From the NCBI GenBank assembly GCA_963789825.1, contig CAWBME010000011.1, positions 124,001-188,000 of the forward strand: 64,000 bases of DNA, in the 5' to 3' direction. The position numbers and the translations under genes are program-made. Under the pieces are notes generated by a model. It was not told the DNA's origin, searched no databases, and worked only from the letters and a program-made list of their open reading frames with translations. Positions 8,701 to 17,560 of the stretch are shown here, one piece after another. The DNA comes from PFL42 sp963789825 (lineage in GTDB: Bacteria; Chloroflexota; Anaerolineae; Anaerolineales; E44-bin32). Each line of letters begins with the position of its first letter. The stretch's first letter is position 1.

Positions 8701-9807
8701 ATGCTGAACGAGCGCGACCTGCAGGAGTTGCTCGCCTATCGGCCACCCGAGCCCGTGCTGAGCGTGTACCTGAATGTCGACCCGTCAGCCGGCTCTGCCG
8801 ATACCTACCGCCTTCAACTGCGACAGCTCCTCAAGGAGTTCACGGGTGAAGCCCACAACGATGTCGAGCGCGTGCAGCGCTTCACCGAACATGAGTACAA
8901 CTGGTCCGGTCGCGGCCTGGCGATGTTCAGCTGTCAGGCGGCGGGATTCTTCCGGGCCTTCGCCTTTGCGGTGCCGGTGCGCAGCCGCGCCCGGCGCGTC
9001 GACCGGCCCTACCTGAAGCCGCTGGCCGATTTGCTGGCGGGATACGGCGACCACGGCGTGGTCCTGGTCGACAAGCAGGGAGCGCGCCTGTTCCACTTCC
9101 ACCTGGGCGAACTGCAGGAGCAGGACGGGACGATGGGCGAGGCGGTGCGCCACACCAAGCGCGGCGGCGCCTCGACCTTCCCGGGGCGGCGCGGCGGAGG
9201 CGCAGGGCAGACCGGGCATGCCGAGGAACTCACGCAACGCAACCTCAAGCAGGCAGCGAAGTTCGCCGCAGGGTTCTTTGAGGAGAAGCGTGTGCGGCGC
9301 GTCGCCGTCGGCGGAACCGATGACGTCGTGGCCCACTTCGTCGAGCTGCTTCCCAAACGCTGGCAGAGTCTGGTATTCGCCACCTTCCCAATGGACATGA
9401 CCGCCACTCACGACCAGGTCCTCGCCAAGGCCCTGACCGTCGGCGAGCAGGCCCTGCACGCCCGCGAGGCCGATCTGATCGAGAGCGTGATCACCGCCGC
9501 TGCCAAGGGCCATGAGGGGGTCGTGCGCTTGGACGAGACGCTGCACGCGGTGCACGACGGTCGGGTCCAGACGTTGCTCGTCAGCGAGGGATTTCGCGCC
9601 CCCGGCTACCACTGTGGTGGCTGCGGCTACGTCACCGCGCAGCGCCTGCCGCACTGTCCATTCTGCGGCGCCGATTTCGAAGAGATCGCTGACGCCGTCG
9701 AGCTGGCGGTGCGTCGGGTGATGGCCGATGGCGGCGAGGTCGAGGTCATTCACGGCAGCCCGCAGCTCGAGCAGGCCGGGCGCATCGCCGGACTGCTGCG
9801 CTACTGA
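8701..9807 (+). CDS. Bacterial eRF1-like (baeRF) family protein with C-terminal zinc ribbon
   Basis: This 368-residue protein resembles the bacterial homologues of archaeal/eukaryotic release factor 1 domains 2 and 3. The opening (LLAYRPPEPVLSVYLNVDP) and the core (GVVLVDKQGARLFHFHLGE, then VRRVAVGGTDDVVAHFVELLP) are typical of the family. A glycine-rich loop at residues 162-172 (GRRGGGAGQTGHAEE) sits where the eRF1 GGQ loop lies. Near the C-terminus a CxxC...CxxC ribbon (CGGCGYV, CPFCGA) can bind zinc. A decoding domain 1 is not apparent, so it is more likely a ribosome-rescue or ribosome-associated factor than a termination factor. That role is inferred from the family. An AGGAGGGC ribosome site precedes the ATG. 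Confidence 0.75.
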   Translation: MLNERDLQELLAYRPPEPVLSVYLNVDPSAGSADTYRLQLRQLLKEFTGEAHNDVERVQRFTEHEYNWSGRGLAMFSCQAAGFFRAFAFAVPVRSRARRVDRPYLKPLADLLAGYGDHGVVLVDKQGARLFHFHLGELQEQDGTMGEAVRHTKRGGASTFPGRRGGGAGQTGHAEELTQRNLKQAAKFAAGFFEEKRVRRVAVGGTDDVVAHFVELLPKRWQSLVFATFPMDMTATHDQVLAKALTVGEQALHAREADLIESVITAAAKGHEGVVRLDETLHAVHDGRVQTLLVSEGFRAPGYHCGGCGYVTAQRLPHCPFCGADFEEIADAVELAVRRVMADGGEVEVIHGSPQLEQAGRIAGLLRY

Positions 9808-9834
9808 GCAGGAGCGTCGCTGACGACAACCAAG

Positions 9835-9858
9835 GGCCGTCCTGCTGTCAGGACGGCC
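9835..9858 (+). terminator. Hairpin after the baeRF gene
   Basis: A perfect 10-base stem (GGCCGTCCTG and its complement) with a 4-base loop begins 27 bases after the stop codon, between two convergent genes. No T-run follows, so it may act as a bidirectional but imperfect terminator. Confidence 0.55.
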
Positions 9859-9974
9859 GCTCACGCGTGCTCTGAAGACTGCCTTCGGACTCGTTCCGCT
9901 CTCTCAGGCTTGACATGTGCGAGACGGCGCACCCGTCGACGTGAACGGGCCGCCCCTACGGTCAAGCATTCTCA

Positions 9975-11697
9975 TCACTTCGGGCAGATGCAGACTTGCT
10001 TCCGGGGCTCCCACTTGCCTCCGGTTGCGAGGCACTGCTTCTCTTTCAGGTCGCTGGCGCACACCAACGGCGCCGGCGTCGGCGTCGGCACGGGGGTGGG
10101 CGTGGGCGGCATGCGCACCATCTCGACCAGCTCCCGGTCAACCGGGAGATCGAACGAATCACTGGGCGCGTAGCACTCACCACCATTCGGGTTGCGCAGC
10201 TTGAAGAAGAAGCCGTCGACGCTGCGTCCAAGCACATCGGCCAAGGTGCCCTTCTCGAAGATGTAGCGGATCATGCACAATCGTCGAGCCGCACAAGCGG
10301 CAGTTCACGTTCTCCAGCACCCACGCCGGATGGGAGGGGAACAGACAAGTGCCCGATTGGTTGGTGCGGAACCAGCGCCTGTCGGAGTACGGGCCGGGTG
10401 AGCCTCCCTGAACGGCTGCCACGCGCCAGTAGTAGGTCGTGCAGTCTTCCAGCGAGTCGGTGATCACGGTCGTGGCCGGGGTGTCGTATTCCGCCAGCAG
10501 GTTGGTGCCGCCAAACGACGGGTCGGTCTGCAAGTCCAGCAGGTAGCCATCTGGGATGCAGCCCGGATCGCCGGGCTTGTAGTGCAGCCAGGCCATCAAC
10601 TCGCTAAGGTATTCGCCGTTTGCGGGAGAGATCAGCTCCGGCGCCGGAAGTCCGACCAGCGGTGAGCATTCGGGGCCGGTGAAGAACGAGCGCTTCACGC
10701 TGTACGGCCCGAAATCGGTTCCCACGCCCGCCGCGACCTGCCACCAGTACTGCGTGGCGGGCTCCAACGGCTCGCCGGGGCCCCAGACCGTTCCCGGTGA
10801 TCCGGTGCCGCCGAACAGGCTGGTGTCCGACATGTCGAACGTCGGTGAGAGGTGCACCGCGTACCCACCGACTTCGCAGGTACCAGTGAAGTTCCACTCC
10901 AGGCCCGGTTCCAGGTCGGGGACAATTTCATAGGGTGCTGGCCAAACCGCCTCCGGCTGGGCCAGTTCGTCAGGGCCGCAAGGGCATGGCCCGGTTGCGT
11001 TGACGGTGAACTCGGCAACTGGCGACCATGGCCCGTCGTCCGGGCCGCTGATCCCAGCCACGCGCCAGAAGTTGTCGGTGCAGTCCTCCAGCGGCACGCC
11101 GGGCGTCCACGCCATGAAGGGATTGGCCTCGCGCATGTCGACCGCCAGCGTGCCGAAGTCCGAGAGTTGGGAGACCTGCAGGCGGAATCCTTCTGGCGCG
11201 CAATCGGAGGCTGGATATCCCCAAGTGAACGTCGGCTCGGCCCCGGTACTTGCGCTGTCGGGGCCGGGCGCGATCGGGGTGGGACTGAGCAAGTCGGCCG
11301 CCCCGCAAGCCGGGCCGACGAGGAACTGCCACGGAAAGGAAAACTCGCCGACCAGTGATCCGTTCTTGGAGGCTACGCTCCACAGGTAGGCCATTCCGGG
11401 CGTCAGATCCACGCCCGGAGTCCACGTGCGCGCGCTGCTTCCCGTGGCGCCGCCCAAGGACGAGTTGGTCACGGTCCCGTTGGTCGCATTGATGAACAGG
11501 TTGACGTAATACTCCTGCGGGTCACAATAGCCATCGGGATAGTCCCAGGTCAGGACGGGTCGAAGGCTATCCGTCATGGATTGGTGAGGTGGGGCGGTGT
11601 TCAGGGGAGCAACGAACGTCCCATCACAGGGGGTACAGGCGGTCAATCCAACCCCTAGCAAGAAGAGCAGCAGCGTGCACCAGAAGATGGGTTTCAT
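9975..11697 (-). CDS. Secreted lipoprotein: four Fn3-like repeats, SH3b domain and Cys-rich tail (frame interrupted)
   Basis: The ATG at 11697 follows GGAGGA, and the protein opens with a lipoprotein signal (LGVGLTAC, lipid Cys21). Four repeats of about 110 residues follow. Each has a Cys before a GY/EYY strand, a W-x-PG turn, a Y-W-x-V-A strand and a GP-S element, suggesting disulfide-linked Fn3-like beta sandwiches. The frame breaks near 10275 inside an SH3b domain (NVNCRLCGSTI, then EKGTLADVLGRSVDGFFFKL). After that come a Thr/Pro linker and a Cys-rich end (CASDLKEKQCLATGGKWE...CICPK). N-X-S/T sequons occur at Asn70, 73, 78, 112, 233 and 269 and near 433, and the one at 269 has Glu at -2. 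It lies downstream of an oligosaccharyltransferase gene on the same strand. Its function is unknown; it is probably a surface-binding protein. Confidence 0.7.
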
Positions 11698-11941
11698 CGT
11701 CGTCCTCCTCCAGGGGTTCACAGCGATGGAGCGGGCAGCGGTGGGAGCGAGTTGCTACTCACCCGTAACGGGCCACAGGCAATCTTCTGACAGCAACCGC
11801 GAACGGACCTATGTATTGTTGCATTTTTCCAGGAACTCGCAACCTGTACGGTAGTCCGCCAGGACGGAAACGCTGAAGGCGGGGAGCGCGGCAGCGGGTT
11901 GCATGGGGCGGTCTGGAATGAGAAGTGGGTGTATCCGACGC

Positions 11942-14014
11942 TCAGCGCAAGCGGAACACCCTCACATCCGGACACCCGTCAACGAGAAGCTCGAAGTCAG
12001 CCGTCTCGGTGAAGGAGCCCTCCGGTTCCAGCAGCAGGGTTACCAGTGTGGATCGGTAAGCCCGGTCGTCGAGCAGGTAGACCTCGGATGAGTCCAGGCG
12101 GATTAGCAGATGCAGCCCAGCCTGGTTCTGGGGGAAGGCGTAATGCGTCACCCCCGACTCATCCAGCAGGTCGGCGCTGCTCAGGCTGAACGCCCGGCCG
12201 CCGCGTTCGAGGAAGGTCCCGCGCTCAAGATCGAGCTCGAGCGGCTGCGCGAAGTAACTGACGTCGCTCGACTGCCCGGCGCCGTCGTCGAAACTCCACG
12301 AAGCGAGGTACTGGATCCATGGCAGGAAGGAGATCGCCTCCCACTGCACGACCAGGTATTGTGGGATGGTTGCCCCCGCTCCGCCTGCTGGCTCCGGCAG
12401 CCCCGCCAACCAGGAGTCGAGTTGCCCCGCCTGCCACTCCTCCCAGATACGCCAGGGTGTTGCTTGATGCGCAGCGCTGTAGGCCATGAGCCGGGCCGAG
12501 GACCCAAGATCGCCGGATCCGAGCACGGCGCCGAGGGTGAACAGGCGCTCACCGCTGTTGCGGCTGCCATCGGCCAGTGTCGGCAGGCCCGTGAAATACT
12601 GCGTGGCGTACCCGTAGTCCCACCACGTCCAGACAAGCCCCTCCGGCGCCGCATTCGAACGCAAGCTGCGCAGGGCTGCAGCATGCTCCTGGGTCAGAAC
12701 GGGCTCGATCGGCAGGCGGGCATACTCGCGTTGGACAAAGGGGACGACAACCACGAGGGCTGCGATGAAAAGCCAACCCGATTGGAGCACCCCGCGACGT
12801 TTCGCCAGCCACCAGTCTGCAGGCACCAACGCGCCCAGGCACAACACCGGAGCAGCGAACATCACAAAGCGCACACCGATCCTCAGGGAAAGCACCCCTA
12901 GAATCAGCAGCGGAGCCAAGAACACTGCAGGCGGCCGCCGAATGATCAGCAGAACAAACCCCACGAGGCCGGCGATCCCCAGCCACCACAAGAACGCAGC
13001 CCCCTGCAGCGCGGCCATCGGGTTGACTGCCTGCGTTTCCCTCACCGACGAGCTCAGATCCGGGTAGGCAAGGCCGCTGGCACTGCCACCGGGGAGGCCG
13101 ACGTAGTGCGCAATCCGCGCCGCAAGGAAATCGTGAGCCTGATTTCCGGTGAAGAATAGCAGCAGACCAAGCAGAAGAGCGAGCGCGATCCTTCGCCCCC
13201 ACCGGTTGTGGAGGGATTCGGGCGGGAGACGGCTGCAGAGCAGCAGGAGAAGAATGCCCGCAAAGGCGCCGATCCAACCCGCGCCAGCAGCCAGCGACAG
13301 CGCCAGCAGCGTGCGCAGTGCTTCCGCCCAAGCAGTCCGCTCCCCCTGCAGAATCAGCAGGGCCAACGCCAGCCAGAGGATGGCGAGGACATAGCTGGGT
13401 ATGGTGCCATGCCAAACCAGGCTGAGCGGGATGACGACCAGCAGGGGAAGAGACCGACGCAGCGGTCGGGTTGCCTGGTCTCGGGTGGGCGCATCCGATC
13501 CGGCGCTGCGCAGGTAGGGCCTGATCCAGATCGCCAGCAGCAAGCCGACGAGCAACGGAAAGAAGAGCACCGCCCAGTCGGTGTCGAAGTAGCCAAGGCG
13601 CGTGCGCGCGTAGAAGGCGGGCGCCAGCGAGCCGAGCACCCCGGCCGCGAGCGAGGCACCGGCCCTTGCACCCAGATGCGCTGCCCAGAGTGTGATGGGG
13701 ATCGCGCTGAGCGCGGCCAGCACCGCCGGCAGCCAGAAGGCCAGGTTGGCAGCCCGGACCTTGGTGAGGCCCGACAGGGACGTCAGCAGAAGCGACATGG
13801 GCGATCCCGCGGTGTAGGTGTCCTCCCACTCCGCGCCGGTCACCCAGGCGTAGGCGTCGTGGGTCGCCAGCAGGTATTCCCCATCGACCCGGTGGATCTG
13901 AGCCTCCCAGCGCGGCGCCTCCAGAAGCCGAACGCCGGCGCTGATCAGGAAGGCCAGCCCGCAAAGCCCAATGAGCTTCCACCGATCCGCAGAGGCGCCG
14001 TGGACGTGCTCCAT
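11942..14014 (-). CDS. STT3/PglB-like oligosaccharyltransferase
   Basis: This 690-residue integral membrane enzyme has about 11-13 hydrophobic helices and a C-terminal soluble domain. Its catalytic motifs match PglB/AglB/STT3. DAYAW near residue 51 is the first external-loop acidic motif. GYFDTDW near 139-145 is the second acidic motif, very like PglB. The hallmark WWDYGY lies near residue 462, followed by LADGSRNSGE as in PglB. The family moves a glycan from a lipid carrier to Asn in N-X-S/T sites on the outer face of the membrane. The next gene downstream on the same strand is a lipoprotein with seven such sites, a likely substrate. No glycan-synthesis cluster is beside it. Confidence 0.85.
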   Translation of the reverse strand: MEHVHGASADRWKLIGLCGLAFLISAGVRLLEAPRWEAQIHRVDGEYLLATHDAYAWVTGAEWEDTYTAGSPMSLLLTSLSGLTKVRAANLAFWLPAVLAALSAIPITLWAAHLGARAGASLAAGVLGSLAPAFYARTRLGYFDTDWAVLFFPLLVGLLLAIWIRPYLRSAGSDAPTRDQATRPLRRSLPLLVVIPLSLVWHGTIPSYVLAILWLALALLILQGERTAWAEALRTLLALSLAAGAGWIGAFAGILLLLLCSRLPPESLHNRWGRRIALALLLGLLLFFTGNQAHDFLAARIAHYVGLPGGSASGLAYPDLSSSVRETQAVNPMAALQGAAFLWWLGIAGLVGFVLLIIRRPPAVFLAPLLILGVLSLRIGVRFVMFAAPVLCLGALVPADWWLAKRRGVLQSGWLFIAALVVVVPFVQREYARLPIEPVLTQEHAAALRSLRSNAAPEGLVWTWWDYGYATQYFTGLPTLADGSRNSGERLFTLGAVLGSGDLGSSARLMAYSAAHQATPWRIWEEWQAGQLDSWLAGLPEPAGGAGATIPQYLVVQWEAISFLPWIQYLASWSFDDGAGQSSDVSYFAQPLELDLERGTFLERGGRAFSLSSADLLDESGVTHYAFPQNQAGLHLLIRLDSSEVYLLDDRAYRSTLVTLLLEPEGSFTETADFELLVDGCPDVRVFRLR

Positions 14015-14095
14015 GGCACTACTGTAGTCTGAAAGACGTGGTGCGGGAAATCGATCGGGCGCGCTGGAGGATGACCTCGTTGCAGATCCAAACGC

Positions 14096-14129
14096 CGAAG
14101 GGACTGTCCCCGATGGGACAGTCCCTTCG
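14096..14129 (-). terminator. Strong hairpin between hsp20 and the oligosaccharyltransferase gene
   Basis: A perfect 15-base stem (CGAAGGGACTGTCCC and its complement) with a CGAT loop starts 33 bases beyond the hsp20 stop on the minus strand. It is the most stable hairpin I noticed in the window. There is only a short T-run after it, but position and strength fit a terminator that separates hsp20 from the next gene. Confidence 0.6.
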
Positions 14130-14161
14130 CATGATCCCGCCAGCAGGCGTCGCCGGCTGGA

Positions 14162-14560
14162 CTAGTTGGCGCTGACCTTGATCTGCTTCGGGCGGGCGTC
14201 TTCCGTCTTGGGCAGTCGCACCGTCAGCACGCCGTTGGCCAGGTTGGCCTCGGCCTTCTCAGCATCGACGGCCTCGGGCAGCCGTATTGCGCGCTGGAAC
14301 TCCCCGAAGGCCAGCTCGCGCAGCAGGTAGTCCGCCTGGCCATCATGCTCGTCCGGCCGAATCTCACCCCGCAGGGTGACCACATCGCCCAGGATCTCGA
14401 TCTTCAGGTCCTCGGCCTTGAGGCCAGGCGTCACAGCCGTGATCACGAAGCTCTCGTCATCGGCGTGAATGTCCACCGGGATGCGCCGGCCGCCATTGAA
14501 GCCCACCGGGCGGACCATGTCTCTGCGATCCATCGGGCCCGTCATGTAATACCTGATCAT
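14162..14560 (-). CDS. Small heat shock protein Hsp20 (alpha-crystallin family)
   Basis: This 132-residue ATP-independent holdase chaperone starts at the ATG at 14560 (MIRYYMTGP), preceded by TGGAGG; upstream in-frame ATGs have no ribosome site. The alpha-crystallin domain (residues about 28-125) shows VDIHADDESFVITAVTPGL, the LRGEIRP strand, AFGEFQRAIRLPEAVD and the GVLTVRLPK signature near the end. The C-terminus (RPKQIKVSAN) contains an I-x-V anchor for oligomer assembly. It is divergent from clpB across a 216-base gap, so both heat-shock genes could share control. I see no CIRCE or HAIR operator in that gap. Confidence 0.92.
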   Translation of the reverse strand: MIRYYMTGPMDRRDMVRPVGFNGGRRIPVDIHADDESFVITAVTPGLKAEDLKIEILGDVVTLRGEIRPDEHDGQADYLLRELAFGEFQRAIRLPEAVDAEKAEANLANGVLTVRLPKTEDARPKQIKVSAN

Positions 14561-14776
14561 CTGTCTGCCTCCACATCGGGTCATCGACCCGCGTATAGCG
14601 ACAGGATACCCAACCCATGTCAGCACTGCATCAGCGGAGGCTACGAGGGGCGTTAACGGCCTCCAAGCTTACTCAGATCGCGCGCCGATATTCTTCTAAT
14701 GTGCTGGCCTTAGACTGGACATAAGCGAAATGCCGCCGGCCCGTGCGAGCCGATGCGGCCTGCATGGAGCAAGAGC

Positions 14777-17380
14777 ATGGATCTCGACCGATACACGACC
14801 AAGGCGCAGGAGGCGCTGCTCGCTGCGCAGCGCCTGGCGCAGGACAGCCACCACCCGGCGATTGAACCGGCTCATCTGCTGCTGGCGCTGCTGCGCCAGC
14901 CGGAGGGGGTCGTCCCCGCCATTCTTGCCCGGCTAGCTGGCACCTCGACGCCGCTGATCGACCAGCTGGAGACCGACCTGCAGAGAAAGCCGCAGGTGCA
15001 GGGCGGCGCACAGCCCGTTGGGCTCTCCCGCCAGTCTGGCGAAGTGCTGCAGGCCGCCGAGCGTCAGGCGCGGACGATGAAAGATGACTATGTCTCGACC
15101 GAGCACCTGCTGCTGGCGCTGGCCTCCGGCGACGAGCGCAAGCGCCTGGCGGATTTTGGCGTGACTCCCGAGGCCATCCTCAATGCGCTTGCGTCGATCC
15201 GCGGCTCGCAGCGGGTGGTCTCCCCCGATCCGGAGGGCACCTACCAGGCGCTCGAGAAGTACGGTCGCGACCTGACGCAGCTGGCCCGCCGCGGCAAGCT
15301 GGATCCGGTGATCGGCCGCGACGAGGAGATCCGCCGCGTGGTGCAGGTGCTTTCTCGCCGTACCAAGAACAACCCGGCGCTGATCGGCGATCCGGGAGTC
15401 GGCAAGACGGCCATCGCCGAGGGCCTGGCTCAGCGCATCGTCAACGGCGACGTGCCGGAAGGCCTCAAGCACAAACGCCTGATCCAACTCGATCTCGGCG
15501 CTCTGGTGGCTGGCGCCAAGTACCGCGGCGAGTTCGAGGAGCGCCTGAAGGCGGTCCTGAAGGAGGTCACCGACGCGGCCGGCGAGGTGATCTTGTTCGT
15601 CGACGAGATGCATACCGTCGTCGGCGCTGGCAAGGCAGAAGGCGCCATGGACGCCGGCAACATGCTCAAGCCGATGCTGGCGCGCGGCGAGTTGCACCTC
15701 ATCGGCGCCACAACGCTCGACGAGTACCGCAAGTACATCGAGAAGGACGCCGCGCTTGAGCGACGTTTCCAACCGGTGTTCATCGATGAGCCGGACGTTG
15801 AGGCCACCATCAGCATCCTGCGCGGACTGAAGGAGCGCTACGAGGTCCACCATGGGGTGCGCATCCAGGACAGCGCCGTGATCGCCGCCGCCAACCTCTC
15901 GCACCGCTACATCGCCGATCGCCAGCTCCCGGACAAGGCCATCGACCTGATCGATGAGGCCGGCGCCCGCCTGCGCACTGAGATCGACTCCAAGCCTCAG
16001 GCACTGGACGAGGTGGACCGACACACGATGCAGCTCGAGATCGAGCGCGAGGCCCTGAAGCAGGAGAAGGACAAGGCCTCCGCCGAGCGCCTGGCGGGCA
16101 TCGAGCGCGAACTGGCCGAACTGGGCGAGCAGGCCTCGCAACTGCGCGCCCGCTGGCAGAACGAGAAGCAGGCGATCGGCGAGCTGCGCCAGGTCAAGGA
16201 ACAGATCGAACAGACCCGGCTCGACATCGAACGCGCCGAGCGACAGGCCGACTTGGAGACGGCGGCCCGTCTGCGCTTCGGCCGGCTCCCCCAGTTGGAG
16301 AACCAGCTGGCGCAGCTCGAGCGCAGCCTCAAGGACTTGCAGGCCGAGGGCGCGCTGCTCAAGGAGGAGGTCGACGCCGAGGACATCGCCGGTGTGGTCG
16401 CCCGCTGGACGGGAATCCCGGTCTCCAGGCTGCTCGAAGGCGAGATGCAGAAGCTGGTGCATATGGAGGAGCGCCTGCACCAGCGCGTGGTCGGACAGGA
16501 CGACGCCGTGTGCGCCGTGTCGAACGCCGTGCGCCGGGCGCGCTCCGGGCTGCAGGATCCGGCGCGGCCGATCGGCTCGTTCCTGTTCCTCGGTCCCACC
16601 GGCGTGGGCAAGACCGAGCTGGCACGGGCGCTGGCGGAGTTCCTCTTCGACGACGAGCACGCCATGGTGCGAATCGACATGGGCGAGTACCAGGAGCGGC
16701 ACACCGTCTCCCGGCTGGTCGGCGCGCCGCCGGGATACGTCGGCTACGAGGAAGGCGGCCAGCTGACCGAGGCCGTCCGCCGCCGTCCGTACTCGATCGT
16801 CCTGCTCGACGAGATCGAGAAGGCGCACGCCGAGGTGTCGAACGTGCTGCTGCAGCTGCTCGACGACGGCCGATTGACCGACGGCCAGGGCCGGACGGTC
16901 GACTTCCGCAATACGGTCGTGATCATGACCAGCAACCTGGGCAGCGAACTGTGGGGTGACGTTCAAGCCTCGGAGCAGGCCACCGAGGCGCATGTGCGCA
17001 CTTTGCTCTCGGGCCATTTCCGTCCCGAGTTCCTCAACCGCATTGATGAGGTCGTTGTCTTCCGCCGCCTGTCGCGTCAAGATCTGGCGCAGATCGCCGA
17101 GATCCAGCTCCGCCAGGCTGCCGAGCGCGTAGCGCGCGCCGGCTACCAACTGCAGGTCACGCCGGCTGCCAGCGCCCACCTGGCCGAGGCCGGCTTCGAC
17201 CCGGTGTATGGGGCCCGGCCGCTGAAGCGCACCATCCAGCGCGAGCTGCACGATCCACTGGCGCTGCGGTTGCTCACGGGCGAGTTCCATCCCGGGGACA
17301 CCATCCGGGTGGATCTGGCAGCCGACGCCCTGACCTTCACGCCGATCGCCACGGCGCAGGCCAGCACCTCAGCCGCCTAG
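14777..17380 (+). CDS. clpB: ATP-dependent chaperone ClpB
   Basis: This 867-residue protein disaggregase starts at the ATG at 14777 (MDLDRYTTKAQEALL), with GGAGC upstream; an ATG 24 bases earlier lacks the family N-terminus. The Clp N-domain occupies residues 1-145. AAA+ domain 1 has Walker A GDPGVGKT near 203 and the sensor region. A long coiled-coil M domain spans about 400-520. AAA+ domain 2 has Walker A GPTGVGKT near 605, and the C-terminal D2-small domain follows. The M domain distinguishes it from ClpA and ClpC. It works with DnaK and Hsp20 to rescue aggregated proteins. The frame is intact over the full family length. Confidence 0.97.
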   Translation: MDLDRYTTKAQEALLAAQRLAQDSHHPAIEPAHLLLALLRQPEGVVPAILARLAGTSTPLIDQLETDLQRKPQVQGGAQPVGLSRQSGEVLQAAERQARTMKDDYVSTEHLLLALASGDERKRLADFGVTPEAILNALASIRGSQRVVSPDPEGTYQALEKYGRDLTQLARRGKLDPVIGRDEEIRRVVQVLSRRTKNNPALIGDPGVGKTAIAEGLAQRIVNGDVPEGLKHKRLIQLDLGALVAGAKYRGEFEERLKAVLKEVTDAAGEVILFVDEMHTVVGAGKAEGAMDAGNMLKPMLARGELHLIGATTLDEYRKYIEKDAALERRFQPVFIDEPDVEATISILRGLKERYEVHHGVRIQDSAVIAAANLSHRYIADRQLPDKAIDLIDEAGARLRTEIDSKPQALDEVDRHTMQLEIEREALKQEKDKASAERLAGIERELAELGEQASQLRARWQNEKQAIGELRQVKEQIEQTRLDIERAERQADLETAARLRFGRLPQLENQLAQLERSLKDLQAEGALLKEEVDAEDIAGVVARWTGIPVSRLLEGEMQKLVHMEERLHQRVVGQDDAVCAVSNAVRRARSGLQDPARPIGSFLFLGPTGVGKTELARALAEFLFDDEHAMVRIDMGEYQERHTVSRLVGAPPGYVGYEEGGQLTEAVRRRPYSIVLLDEIEKAHAEVSNVLLQLLDDGRLTDGQGRTVDFRNTVVIMTSNLGSELWGDVQASEQATEAHVRTLLSGHFRPEFLNRIDEVVVFRRLSRQDLAQIAEIQLRQAAERVARAGYQLQVTPAASAHLAEAGFDPVYGARPLKRTIQRELHDPLALRLLTGEFHPGDTIRVDLAADALTFTPIATAQASTSAA

Positions 17381-17560
17381 CCAAGACAGCGTATCCCGCA
17401 GGCTCACGCCATCCCGGCCGCCGGCTGCTCCTGGCGGCCTAAGCCACCTGCGAACGGCGCACGGTCTGCGTCGGGGCAGCGTCGATGGACGCCGTCATCC
17501 GGCACAACAAACCCGAGGGCGGTACCCAGCCCGTGCGCCCGCCGGGAGCGCCCGTCGGCG

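Noticed and set aside
12549..13982. A 477-codon minus-strand frame inside the oligosaccharyltransferase
   Set aside because: It is an alternative frame of the same strand with Arg/Gly/Pro-rich composition and no motif. The overlapping frame has the PglB catalytic motifs.
14561..14776. CIRCE (HrcA) or HAIR (HspR) operator between hsp20 and clpB
   Set aside because: Neither the TTAGCACTC inverted repeat nor the CTTGAGT inverted repeat could be found. The heat-shock control here remains unknown.
14933..17290. A 785-codon open frame on the minus strand
   Set aside because: It is the antisense shadow of clpB, which is complete and has all family motifs on the plus strand.
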